Positions 12,367-23,984 of a stretch of 64,000 nucleotides of DNA are shown here, one piece after another. Under the pieces are notes generated by a model. It was not told the DNA's origin. It saw only the letters and a list, made by a program, of their open reading frames with translations, and searched no databases. The DNA comes from Megaustenia siamemsis (taxonomy: Eukaryota; Mollusca; Gastropoda; Stylommatophora; Ariophantidae), in NCBI GenBank assembly GCA_032433765.1, contig JAVIAB010000025.1:37799756-37863755 (forward strand), in the 5' to 3' direction. How positions within the stretch are numbered: the first letter of the stretch is position 1; each line of letters starts with the position of its first letter. A program made the position numbers and the translations under genes.

Positions 12367-12588
12367 ATCTATTTATCTTTACGACACATAGTACCATTGC
12401 TGGTGTATGTCGGGGGGCAACGATAGGACCAGAGGGATAAAGGCCGCTTGGTCAAGCAGTCGCCACGACGTGTGAGACTCAGGATTTTTATTTCACCCCC
12501 GATAGAAAAAATCCTTTCTGTCTACCGCGGGCTTCGAACACCGTGCGTCTGCTTTTCAGCCCGCGGAACAGTGGTTTTAGCCGCACGG
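12367..12588. mobile_element. Non-repetitive insertion of about 220 bp in the 21/23-bp array
   Basis: The array stops at ...GTCAAAGACTA and resumes at 12589 with GACTAATGATGG. The insert is GC-richer than its surroundings and has a GCTTCGAACACC segment that resembles a tRNA B-box. A SINE-type insert is possible but not shown. Confidence 0.4.
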
Positions 12589-12690
12589 CAGACTAATGAT
12601 GGCAATAGTCAAAGACTAATGATTTCAATAGTCAAAGACTAATGATGGCAATAGTCGACGACTAATGATGGCAATAGTCAACGACTAATG
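12589..12690. repeat. 21/23-bp minisatellite, right remnant
   Basis: Four to five further units identical in type to 9940..12366. Confidence 0.95.
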
Positions 12691-13024
12691 ATGACAAACG
12701 TGACAGAGAAAACAGAGTCTGTTGGATGTCTTGCCACAAACAAAATAGTGCTCGCTTAAGAATGACGTCAAATGCTTGATATGCATAGACAATTAAATAC
12801 AAAATAGAAACAGGGATGCTCAAAATAGAAAGGAAAGATAAATATATAACGAAGCAAAAAAAAAAAACTGACAGTCACAAATATAATTTACAAGAGCGAA
12901 AAGAAACATAGATCCAGAAATCAGACACTTAACAAGACAATGTCTTTAGAAGACAGGACAACATATACGGTTATAGCAGACACTTAGATAACAAGAACAC
13001 GTCTTCAGAAGACATGACAACACA
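12691..13024. other. Unique, A-rich spacer
   Basis: It contains a diverged direct duplication of about 58 bp (AGACACTTA...AACA-GACAATGTCTT...ACGGTT near 12920 and 12980). No gene seen. Confidence 0.5.
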
Positions 13025-13140
13025 TACGGTTGAGCCTAGTTGAGAAAGCCACCCGACTGGGCTACCGACGTTCGGACAACCCGTGTTTGATTCCCGCTGG
13101 AGTCAGTGTGAGTTGTACTCGTGGCTGGAAAAGTGTTTGT
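13025..13140 (+). mobile_element. tRNA-headed SINE-like segment joined to a LINE 3' tail
   Basis: Reads CCTAGTTGAGAAAGCC (A-box-like) and GTGTTTGATTCCCGC (B-box-like) about 45 bp apart. It then continues into GGAAAAGTGTTTGTTGAAGACC, the 3' end sequence of the LINE at 43028..46247. tRNA-derived SINEs that borrow a LINE tail are well known; that this is one is inference. Confidence 0.45.
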
Positions 13141-14495
13141 TGAAGACCTATGCTCTACAGGGAGTTGAAAGTGTTTGTTGAAGACCTTTGTTCCATAGGG
13201 AGTTGAAAGTGTTTGTTGAAGAATTATGCTCTACAGGGAGCTGAAAGTGTTTGTTGAAGACCTATGCTTCACAGAGAGCTGAAAGTGTTTGTTAAAGACC
13301 TATGCTCCACAGAGAGCTGAAAGTGTTTGCTGAAGACATATGCTCCATAGGGAGTGCGAAGTGTTTGTTGAAGACTTATGCTCCACAGGGAACTGAAAGT
13401 GTTTGTTGAAGACCTATGCTCCACAGAGAACTGAAAGTGTTTGTTGAAGACCTATGCTCCACAGGGAACTGAAAATGTTTGTTGAAGGCCTATGCTCTAC
13501 AGGGAGCTGAAAGTGTTTGTTGAAGGCCTATGGTCCACAGGGAGCTGAAAGTGTTTGTTGAAGGCCTATGCTCTACAGGGAGCTGAAAGTGTTTGTTGAA
13601 GGCCTATGCTCCACAGGGAGCTGAACATGTTTGTTGAAGGCCTATGCTCCACAGGGAGCTGAAAGTGTTTGTTGAAGACCTATGCTCCACAGGGAGCTGA
13701 ACATGTTTGTTGAAGACCTATGCTAAACAGGGAGCTGAACATGTTTGTTGAAGACCTATGCTCCACAGCGAGCTGAACATGTTTGTTGAAGGCCTATGCT
13801 CCACAGGGAGCTGAACATGTTTGTTGAAGGCCTATGCTCCACAGGGAGCTGAAAGTGTTTGTTGAAGACCTATGCTCCACAGCGAGCTGAACATGTTTGT
13901 TGAAGGCCTATGCTCCACAGGGAGCTGAACATGTTTGTTGAAGGCCTATGCTCCACAGGAAGCTGAACATGTTTGTTGAAGGCCTATGCTCCACAGGAAG
14001 CTGAACATGTTTGTTGAAGGCCTATGCTCCACAGGAAGCTGAACATGTTTGTTGAAGGCCTATGCTCCACAGCGAGCTGAACATGTTTGTTGAAGGCCTA
14101 TGCTCCACAGCGAGCTGAACATGTTTGTTGAAGGCCTATGCTCCACAGGGAGCTGAACATGTTTGTTGAAGGCTTATGCTCCACAGCGAGCTGAACATGT
14201 TTGTTGAAGGCCTATGCTCCACAGCGAGCTGAACATGTTTGTTGAAGGCCTATGCTCCACAGCGAGCTGAACATGTTTGTTGAAGGCCTATGCTCCACAG
14301 GGAGCTGAACATGTTTGTTGAAGGCCTATGCTCCACAGGGAGCTGAACATGTTTGTTGAAGGCCTATGCTCCACAGCGAGCTGAACATGTTTGTTGAAGG
14401 CCTATGCTCCACAGCGAGCTGAACATGTTTGTTGAAGCTCTATGCTCCACAGGGAGCTGAACATGTTTGTTGAAGGCCTATGCTCCACAGGGAGT
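13130..14495 (+). repeat. 38-bp minisatellite from a LINE 3' terminus, about 36 copies
   Basis: Unit GTGTTTGTTGAAGACCTATG plus CTCCACAGGGAGCTGAAA (38-bp spacing, for example 13981/14019). The LINE at 43028..46247 ends with GTGTTTGTTGAAGACCTATG followed by CTCCACTGGGAGCTAAAAGG. The array exits into GGAGTTCAAAGGAAGAAGAAGG, matching the element's tail. Right-hand units share an AACATG variant (later homogenisation). Confidence 0.95.
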
Positions 14496-14639
14496 TCAAA
14501 GGAAGAAGAAGGAGGAGGAGGATAATGAAGTAAAAACAAAATAGAGAAAAACAATATGGTGGAAAAATGAAAAAAATCTGAAGGAAAAGAGAACATGAGA
14601 GAGGTAGCGAGTCAAAAAATGAAACCCATTCTAGGAAAT

Positions 14640-15690
14640 AAAGACATGCAGAACATAGACACATAGGACAGACATTTATAACATAGATATATGTAATAGA
14701 CATACAGAACATAAAAATATGGAAGAGACATAGAAAGCATAGACATATGGAACATACATACACAACATAGACGTATGGAACAGACATTTAGAACATGGAC
14801 ATTGGAATTGACGTACGAAACATTGACATTGGAACAGACATACGTAACATAGACATATGGAACAGACATACGTAACATAGACATATGGAACAGACATACG
14901 TAACATAGACATATGGAACAGACATACGTAACATAGACATATGGAACAGACATACGTAACATAGGGATATGGAACAGACATACGTAACATAGACATATGG
15001 AACAGACATACGTAACATACACATATAGAACAGACCTTCGTTACACAGACATATGGAACAGACATACGTAACATAGACATATAGAACAGACATACGTAAC
15101 ATACACATATAGAACAGACATACGTTACACAGACATATGGAACAGACATACGTAACATAGACATATGGAACAGACATACGTAACATAGACATATAGAACA
15201 GACATACGTAACATAGACATATTGAACAGACATACGTAACATAGACATATGGAACAGACATACGTAACATAGACATATGGAACAGACATACGTAACATAG
15301 ACATATGGAACAGACATACGTAACATAGACATATAGAACAGACATACGTAACACAGACATATGGAACAGACATACGTAACATAGACATATAGAACAGACA
15401 TACGTAACACAGACATATGGAACAGACATACGTAACATAGACATATGGAACAGACATACGTAACATAGACATATGGAACAGACATACGTAACATAGACAT
15501 ATAGAACAGACGTACGTAACATAGACATATAGAACAGACATACGTAACATAGACATATGGAACAGACATACGTAACATAGACATATAGAACAGACATACG
15601 TAACATAGACATATTGAACAGACATACGTAACATAGACATATGGAACATACATACGTAACATAGACATATAGAACAGACATACGTAACAT
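14640..15690. repeat. 28-bp minisatellite, about 37 copies
   Basis: Unit CATACGTAACATAGACATATGGAACAGA in two long, nearly uniform blocks with ATAG/ATGG/ATTG variants; the left end (14640-14830) is degenerate. The long minus-strand frames (MSMLRMSVPYVYVTYVCS) come from the repeat, not from a gene. Confidence 0.97.
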
Positions 15691-15837
15691 AGGCATTTAA
15701 ATGCTTTGAAACAGCTTATAATATTCTTTTCAAATGGCAACAAGACAGCCGACATCTATAAGTATGTGTACAGTTTATAATAATTCTATACAATGTGTTT
15801 GTCTGCTGTTAACATCACCATTCCTGCACACCGGACG

Positions 15838-16212
15838 AACCCATAGGTGCACGGGCTCCGTAGCACGGCCTGAGATCCCAGGTGTGGGTAGGTTTTTTTT
15901 CTGACAATGTTGCCAGGGCAGCGGCACATATTTGTTGACTACTCTAATCTATTTTAACTGTAGAGGGATCTTTAACGTGCGTGAGTGCACACGGGGCCTC
16001 CTATTTGTTGCCGTTATCCGAGAGGGCTAGACATCGGATCTCACTACACAAGAGATCAAGGGATGGTAACGTCATCAAGAAACCACGGATTAATTGTTTC
16101 TATTTTTGACGAATCACCACCGCATCTGGTTAGCTTTGGACCCAGGTCATTCATGTCGTGAGGCTGACGTCGTGCCTCTAGACTATCCAGCCCCACCCCT
16201 TTCACCTCCCCC
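15838..16212 (-). mobile_element. tRNA-derived SINE-like repeat, copy 1
   Basis: About 375 bp, collinear with 26695..27062: shared AACGTGCGTGAGTGCACACGGG, GGATCTCACTA, GAAACCAC.GATTAAT, TGTCGTGAGGCTGACGTC. On the minus strand its right end has a tRNA-like head (GTCTAGAGGCACGACGTCAG as A-box region, GGGTCCAAA as B-box relic). Two diverged copies in the window identify it as a dispersed element. Confidence 0.72.
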
Positions 16213-16440
16213 AAGCTTATAAAATGATAACCCGAAAGCAGACACTCATAAAAACAGACACACAGAAAGCAGATAAACAGAAAAGAGAGAATATAACTCA
16301 GACAAATACAGTATTAAACTTAAGTATAGGGACAACAGAAACCAGACAATAACAATGCAGACAAAAAGAAATGTTCGTAAAGACGACAGACAAAAGATGA
16401 CCAATGACCTTTCAGATTAACTACTGAAAATATGTTTTAA
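16213..16440. other. A-rich spacer leading into the 56-bp array
   Basis: Diverged versions of the CAGAAA...CAGAC motif, probably a decayed edge of the next array. Confidence 0.5.
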
Positions 16441-17150
16441 AAACGACAAACAGAAAGCAGACAATCACAATTAAAACAACTAAAGATGTTTTTAACAAAC
16501 GACAAACAGAAAGCAGACAATCACAATTAAAACAGCTAAAGATGTTCTTAACAAACGACAAACAGAAAGCAGACAATCACAATTAAAACAGCTAAAAATG
16601 CTCTTAACAAACGACAAACAGAAAGCAGACAATCACAATAAAAACAGCTAAAAATGCTCTTAACAAACGACAAACAGAAAGCAGACAATCACAATTAAAA
16701 CAGCTAAAAATGCTCTTAACAAACGACAAACAGAAAGCAGACAATCACAATTAAAACAGCTAAAGATGTTCTTAACAAACGACAAACAGAAAGCAGACAA
16801 TCACAATTAAAACAGCTAAAGATGTTCTTGACAAACGACAAACAGAAAGCAGACAATCGCAATTAAAACAGCTAAAGATGTTCTTAACAAACGACAAACA
16901 GAAAGCAGACAATCACAATTAAAACAGCTAAAAATGCTCTTAACAAACGACAAACAGAAAGCAGAAAATCACAATTAAAACAGCTAAAGATGTTCTTGAT
17001 CCAACGACAAACAGAAAGCAGACAATCAGAATTAAAACAGCTAAAGATGCTCTTTACAAACGACAAACAGAAAGCAGACAATCGCAATTAAAACTGCTAA
17101 AGATGTTCTTAACAAACAAAAAACAGAAAACAGACAATCACTTTCTTTTT
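16440..17150. repeat. 56-bp minisatellite, about 12 copies
   Basis: GACAAACAGA recurs at 56 bp (16501, 16557). Unit about ACAAACGACAAACAGAAAGC plus AGACAATCACAATTAAAACAGCTAAAGATGTTCTTA (written in two parts). Copies alternate GATGTT and AATGCT variants. Confidence 0.95.
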
Positions 17151-17224
17151 TCTTTCTCCACTTCCTGTTGTACTCGTTCGTGTTTCGAGGGAGATGCAAA
17201 GTTGTGGTTCTCGCCATTTTGGCA

Positions 17225-17625
17225 GCTTCAGTCACTGACAGTTGTTTTAGACAATCACTGGCAGTTGTTTTAGACAATCACTGACAGTTTTTTTAGACAA
17301 TCACTGGCAGTTGTTTTAGACAATCACTGACAGTTGTTTTAGACAACCACTGGCAGTTGTTTTAGACAATCACTGGCAGTTGTTTTAGACAATCACTGAC
17401 AGTTGTTTTAGACAATCACTGGCAGTTGTTTTAGACAATCACTAACAGTTGTTTTAGACAATCACTGACAGTTGTTTTAGACAATCAGTGACAGTTGTTT
17501 TAGACAATCACTGACAGTTGTTTTAGACAATCACTGACAATTGTTTAGACAATCACTGACAGTTGTTTTAGACAATCAGTGACAGTTGTTTTAGACAATC
17601 AGTGACAGTTGTTTTAGACAATCAC
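17225..17625. repeat. 24-bp minisatellite, about 17 copies, next to junctophilin exon 2
   Basis: Unit GACAATCACTGACAGTTGTT+TTAG. It starts about 90 bp downstream of the exon 2 donor in gene orientation, so it lies at the very start of intron 2. Confidence 0.95.
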
Positions 17626-17716
17626 CGTACAAACGGAACGCCCAGAAAGACAGTTTAAAAAAAAATATAAAACAGAAATCAGACAAGAATACAGACATAT
17701 TTCAAACAGTACCAAC

Positions 17717-18544
<828 letters not shown>

Positions 18545-18576
18545 TTACGATTATATAATAATTCTACACGTATATT

Positions 18577-19062
18577 CATCATCATCATGTGCTATATCGA
18601 TTGACGTAGGCCATCATACACTTCCACGATTTTCTGTCTATCTACAGTGCATCGTATCAATTCTGCTGTTGACTGTTTTCCATCCCATGGCACCACGCTA
18701 TCTAGTATCTTCTCTTTGTCGTCCGCGATCTCTCTTTCCCTGTATTTTGCCAGTTGTAACCAAGTATTCCCACTTTTTTATTTCGCGATTGCCCGAAAAA
18801 AAAAGTTGATTGTTTCTTTCTGATGTTTTTTATGAGCTCCCTTTTTGTGTTGGCCTCTTTGAGAACTTCCTCATTGGTCTTTTTAGCTGTCCAGGGAACA
18901 TTCAACATTCTTCTGAGAAATCCCATCTCTGTGGCCTCTAATTGTCTTTTCATTTGCTTGTCTACTGTCCATGATTCGCTTCCATAGGTCTGAAATGACT
19001 CAATATACCACCGATGAACTCTCTTTCTCACTTCTATTGACGTAGACTTGTGTCATTCATGA
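18577..19062 (-). pseudogene. LINE 3' end with (ATG)n tail, next to exon 2 acceptor
   Basis: Minus strand: YGSESWTVDKQMKRQLEATE, MGFLRRMLNVPWTAKKTNEE, VLKEANTKREL, then frames breaking near 18795 (A-run), GEIEGTRDR-like and ITYVNR-type ending. The tail CACATGATGATGATGA lies at 18590..18575. It is closely related to 58185..58570. It is inserted in gene orientation only about 58 bp from the splice acceptor of exon 2. Confidence 0.87.
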
Positions 19063-19119
19063 CAGTTATGTACATGTGACTACATGTTGATGGAACATTC
19101 GACATGCTTATGAGTGATA

Positions 19120-19770
19120 AAAGGCATGCTAAACTGTACTAAAGGACACGCTAAATAGTAATAAAGGACACGCTAAAATAGTACTAAAGGACACGCTAAA
19201 TAGTAATAAAGGACACGCTAAATAGTAATAAAGGACACGCTAAAATAGTAATAAAGGACACGCTAAAATAGTAATAAAGGACACGCTAAAATAGTAATAA
19301 AGGACACGCTAAAATAGTAATAAAGGACACGCTAAAATAGTAATAAAGGACACGCTAAAATAGTAATAAAGGACACGCTAAAATAGTACTAAAGGACACG
19401 CTAAATAGTAATAAAGGACACGCTAAAATAGTACTAAAGGACACGCTAAATAGTAATAAAGGACACGCTAAAATAGTAATAAAGGACACGCTAAAATAGT
19501 AATAAAGGACACGCTAAAATAGTAATAAAGGACACGCTAAAATAGTAATAAAGGACACAATAAAAGGGTAATAAAGGACACGCTAAAATAGTAATAAGGA
19601 CACGCTAAAATAGTAATAAAGGACACGCTAAAATAGTAATAAAGGACACGCTAAAATAGTAATAAAGGACACAATAAAAGGGTAATAAAGGGCACGCTAA
19701 AATAGTAATAAAGGACACAATAAAAGGGTAATAAAGGGCACGCTAAAATAGTAAAAAAGGAGACGCTAAA
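19120..19770. repeat. 23-bp minisatellite, about 27 copies
   Basis: Unit CTAAAATAGTAATAAAGGACACG with ACTAAAGG and 22-bp variants. Diverged ACAATAAAAGGG units appear towards the right end. Confidence 0.96.
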
Positions 19771-20085
19771 AGAGGCCACAGTAAGAATGCGGCCTTCTTT
19801 CTAACACCATGAGCGAGATTATCGTCATTATTTGTCACATAAGCACAACGCGGTATGGGACCGCTAAACTAGGAGACAAACTACCACGTTTCAATTAAAG
19901 CTTCCATCTGATTCAACAAAATAGACAAAAAATCAACACGATAAACAAATACTACTCTACAATAACCAAAGAAATATCAAAACAAAAGTCAAACACTGAT
20001 CTGGACAAGGACGGCAAGACACTCGCGGCCCGGCATATCATTTCATATTTAATATTTGTGCTTGTCGTCATTTGTTAGCTATCTG
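19771..20085. other. Unique spacer, nothing recognised
   Basis: No coding similarity or tandem structure evident. Confidence 0.5.
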
Positions 20086-20285
20086 GTGATGAGAAAGGAG
20101 CAGTTGGAATATTTTGTGATAACAGGAAAAAACATGAAGGAGAAAGTCGTAGAGGGAAGCAGAGAGAAAGAAAACAAGAAAACGATTTGGTTGGAAGGCA
20201 ACAACAGAAATGATAAGCAACTTTAGAGACATGGTCACCTACGCCAGCAGGTAAGGTATATGATGATGATGATGATGATGATGAA
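20085..20285 (+). pseudogene. LINE 3' terminus with (ATG)n tail
   Basis: GGAAAAAACATGAAGGAGAAAG, then coding relic (W.EGNNRNDKQL) and GGTCACCTACGCCAGCAGGTA followed by (ATG)8. The same terminal block (ATCACCTACGCCA...) ends the copies at 18577, 29000, 32480 and 58570. Confidence 0.75.
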
Positions 20286-20334
20286 TATTGTCTGATAATA
20301 TATAAAATATTGTTCTTCTGCGTACACCTCTAGC

Positions 20335-21235
20335 GTCACTATGAATACGTTAGAAGAAAGCATTGGTCAGCTCATGGTTGGTGACATCTCCATACAGCTT
20401 GTCCTGGTATGGTACCTGTGATGGCCACACCTCTAGATGTCAATATTTATAACTTCAAAGAAAGCATTGGTCAGCTCAAGGTTGGTGACATCTCCATACA
20501 GCTTGTCCTGGTATAGTACCGGTGATGACCACATCTCTAGACGTCAATATTTATAAGTTCAAAGAAAGCATTGGTCAGCTCAAGGTTGGTGACATCTCCA
20601 TACAGCTTGTCCTAGTACCGGTGATGGCTACACCTCTAGACGTCAATATTTATAAGTTCAAAGAAAGCATTGGTCAGCTGAAGGTTGGTGACATCTCCAT
20701 ACAGCTTGTCCTGGTATAGTACCAGTGATGACCACACCTCTAGACGTCAATATTTATAACTTCAAAGAAAGCATTGGTCAGCTCAAGGTTGGTGACATCT
20801 CCATACAGCTTGTCCTGGTATAGTACCGGTGATGACCACATCTCTAGACGTCAATATTTATAAGTTTGAAGAAAGCATTGGTCAGCTCAAGGTTGGTGAC
20901 ATCTCCATACAGCTTGTCCTAGTACCGGTGATGGCTACACCTCTAGATGTCAATAAGTTCAAAGAAAGCATTGGTCAGCTCAAGGTTGGTGACATCTCCA
21001 TACAGCTTGTCCTGGTATAGTACCGGCGATGGCTACACCTCTAGACGTCAATATTTATAAGTTCAAAGAAAGCATTGGTCAGCTCAAGGTTGGTGACATC
21101 TCCATACAGCTTGTCCTGGTACAGGTGATGGCCACACCTCTAGACATCAATAAGTTCAAAGAAAGCATTGGTCAGCTCAAGGTTGGTGGCATCTCCATAC
21201 AGCTTGTCCTGGTACCGGTGATGGTCACAAGAGCC
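20335..21235. repeat. About 100-bp tandem repeat (units of roughly 90-104), 9 copies
   Basis: Each copy contains AAAGAAAGCATTGGTCAGCT, GGTTGGTGACATCTCCATAC and AGCTTGTCCTGGTA. Copies differ by presence of TATTTA/TATAGTACC, which changes unit length. Short plus-strand frames (KFKESIGQLKVGDISIQLVL) arise because some units keep frame. A diverged single relative may lie at 50490-50565. Confidence 0.93.
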
Positions 21236-21590
21236 TTCTCAGCTCATCAAATGTTGTCATGATTGTAGCAGATGTCCAGCAGTCTGTACCACTGCCACAT
21301 TCATCAGAGGTTCTTATCCTTAAGGTGTTGAAAATGTGGTACCTCAATCTGTTCGGGTTCTACAAATTGCGACTTGTTCTTGTCTATTGAGCTGGTAGTG
21401 GGCATCATTGTTCTGGTAGCCCTGGTGTTCTGTCTTCCATTTGTTCAAGTATTTGTTCCTGACAAACCTGCTGAAAAATACTGTTTGTAACGCGTTCTCT
21501 GTCTCCGAGTAACAACAGTACACATCCGGTGATGCAAACCTTCAGTAGCGCTGTCATGCAACTAGCGCAGGCAAAGTCGGTAACCTGACG
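21236..21590. other. Spacer, possibly decayed retroelement
   Basis: Sequence such as GATGTCCAGCAGTCTGTACC and GTGGTACCTCAATCTGTTCG resembles degraded transposon sequence but no protein motif is readable. Confidence 0.35.
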
Positions 21591-21710
21591 TTTGAAACAG
21601 AGAAAACTATATCTAGGACACCGAGAATATGATTTATGTTATTTGGAGACAGTCCTGACATATGGAAGTGAATCATGGGCAATCAGACAACATGAAAGAA
21701 AACTTGCGGG
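21590..21710 (+). pseudogene. LINE RT C-terminal fragment broken by a G-run
   Basis: Reads YLETVLTYGSESWAIRQHER followed by G13 (21710-21722) and then a 28-bp array. YGSESW is the conserved motif after the RT core in these LINEs. Confidence 0.72.
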
Positions 21711-21724
21711 GGGGGGGGGGGGGA

Positions 21725-22612
21725 CATTAAAAATAGCGGTAGAACATCAAGTTATAAAACATAGGTGGAGAACATCAAGTTATAAAACATAGCTATAGAA
21801 CATCAAGTTATAAAACATAGCTGTACAACATCAAGTTATAAAACATAGCTATAGAACTTCAAGTTATAAAACATAGCTATAAAACATCAAGTTATAAAAC
21901 ATAGCTATAGAACATCAAGCTATAAAACATAGCTATAGAACATCAAGTTATAAAACATAGCTATAGAACATCAAGTTATACAACATAGCTATAAAACTTC
22001 AAGTTATAAAACATAGCTATAAAACATCAAGTTATAAAACATAGCTATAGAACATCAAGTTATAAAACATAGCTACAGAACATCAAGTTATAAAACATAG
22101 CTAGAGAACATCACATTATAAAACATAGCTATAGAACATCAAGTTATAAAACATAGTTATAGAACATCAAGTTATAAAACATAGCCATAGAACATCAAGT
22201 TATAAAACATAGCTATAGAACATCACATTATAAAACATAGCTATAGAACATCAAGTTACAAAACATAGCTATAGAACATCACATTATAAAACATAGCTAT
22301 AGAACATCACATTATAAAACATAGCTATAGAACATCACATTATAAAACATAAAACATCACATTATAAAACAACTAAAGAACATCAAGTCATAAAACATAG
22401 CTATAGAACATCAAGTTATAAAACAGCTATAAGACATCAAGTTATAAAACTTAGCTATAGAACACCACGTTATAAAACATAGCTATAGAACATCAAGTTT
22501 TAAAACATAGCTATAGAACATGAAGTTATAAAACATAGCTATAGAACATCAAATTATAAAACACAGCTATAAAACATCAAGTTATAAAACAAACGTATAG
22601 AACATCAAGTTA
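21725..22612. repeat. 28-bp minisatellite, about 31 copies
   Basis: Unit AAAACATAGCTATAGAACAT+CAAGTTAT with CACATTAT variants. LINE sequence lies directly on both sides (YGSESW relic to the left, VTNFKYLGTTF to the right). Confidence 0.96.
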
Positions 22613-23482
22613 TAAATCAAGTAACAAACTTTAAATATCTGGGAACAACATTCTGTGAAGATGGTAAAATTAACATAGAAATAGACATACGAGGGGACAA
22701 GGCAAACCAAATATTGGGACAACTATCCCCTATACTTCAACACAAATCAAATATTGGGACAGCTATCCCCTATACCTCAACACAAATCAAATATTGGGAC
22801 AGATATCCCCTATGCTTCAACACAAACCAAATATTGGGACAGCTATCCCCTATACTTCAACACAAACCAAATATTGGGACAACTATCCCCTATACTTCAA
22901 CACAAACCAAATATTGGGACAACTATCCCCTATACTTCAACATAAACCAAATATTGGGACAACTATCCTCTATACTTCAACACAAACCAAATATTGGGAC
23001 AACTATCCCCTATACTTCAACACAAAGCAATACCTACTACCAAGAAACATCTTATACAGAGTATATTCATTCCCAAATTGTGCAACCAAGCCAAACATGG
23101 ACACTTTCATCTAAATATAAAAGAAAGCTTGTCACAACAGAGATGAGATGTCTAAGAAAAGCGTTTGTAGTGACCAGAAAAGACAGAATCAGAAATGATA
23201 TTATAAGAGAAAGAGTAGGCATTGAACCAATCCTAAGCTACATAGAGAAACAACAAATAAACTGGTTTGTCCATCTAGAAAGAATGTCACGTGATTCCTT
23301 ACCGTACAAAGCATATATTAAAAGAGATGGGAGAAGCGCAAGAGGCAGACCCAGAGTAAGATGGACAGACAACATCAAAGAAACGCTACAACAACATCAA
23401 CTGACAATGAGTGAAGCCACTAAACGGGAGAGAACCAGAAATTTGAATCTCTTTCGATAACTGAACGGGTACAAGAGGAAGT
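22612..23482 (+). pseudogene. LINE RT 3' part containing an internal 40-bp array
   Basis: Open at 22714..23460. Seen: QVTNFKYLGTTFCEDGKINI, GDKANQILGQLSPILQHK (then repeated), PSQTWTLSSKYKRKLVTTEM, RCLRKAFVVTRKDRIRNDII, EPILSYIEKQQINWFVHLER, GRSARGRPRVRWTDNIKETL and a stop in FR. The same family occurs on the minus strand at 39020..39340. The (GAAA)n/(GAAG)n tail follows. Confidence 0.87.
22695..23030 (+). repeat. 40-bp tandem repeat, 8 copies, inside LINE coding sequence
   Basis: Unit AACCAAATATTGGGACAACT+ATCCCCTATACTTCAACACA, encoding NQILGQLSPILQHK in one frame. The homologous single-copy segment in the LINE at 8946..9690 is CQIFGQLSPLLSNK. With period 40 each copy is in a new frame, yet the total expansion is open. 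Confidence 0.95.
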
Positions 23483-23625
23483 GAAGAAAGAAAGAAAGAA
23501 AGGAAGAAAGAAAGAAAGGAAGAAAGAAAGAAAGAAAGGAAGAAAGAAAGAAAGAAAAAAAAGAAAGAAAGAAAGAAAGAAAGAAAAAAAGAAAGAAAGA
23601 AAAAAAGAAAGAAAGAAGAAATGAA
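23482..23625. repeat. (GAAA)n/(GAAG)n purine tract, LINE tail
   Basis: Starts right at the 3' end of the LINE 22612..23482 and is probably its expanded tail. Confidence 0.95.
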
Positions 23626-23984
23626 ATCCTTTGTTCGACATAAGAATGCTGAGAATGTCCCTGGATATCTGCACCATAGACGGTCACATGGGTCAGCAAT
23701 GAACTGTAACGCCCCGTCCCAAGCCAGGGTAGACAATCGCACAAACCTTAGTTTTGCGGATAACTTCCAAAAACACAGGAGAACCCGTGTACACTCTGCA
23801 CATGTTAACGAACTCTTGAAAGCTAACAATCGGATATAGGTCAAAAATGACATCTGCCGGGTAAACAAAATTTGTCAAGTAATTATAAACTTACTCATTC
23901 CAAAGACTGATGTGTCAGGTCGAAAGAAATATAAATTGAGTCTTTCATTGTGCTAGCGAGTAAAGCATCCCGCACGATTGATGA
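23626..23984. other. Unique spacer
   Basis: No element or gene recognised. Short frames on both strands are uninformative. Confidence 0.5.

Larger units (their letters stand above)
1..17716 (-). other. jph: Junctophilin intron 2 (partial; continues beyond the left end)
   Basis: Starts after the exon 2 donor at 17716. The family has a further helical region, a divergent region and a C-terminal membrane anchor, none of which appears in this stretch on the minus strand. The next exon must therefore lie left of base 1. The content is repeats and LINE relics. Confidence 0.75.

Noticed and set aside
14676..15755. Very long minus-strand frames (up to 359 codons) of MSMLRMSVPYVYVTYVCS type
   Set aside because: They follow the 28-bp satellite. 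Three overlapping frames are open at once and there is no non-repetitive domain.
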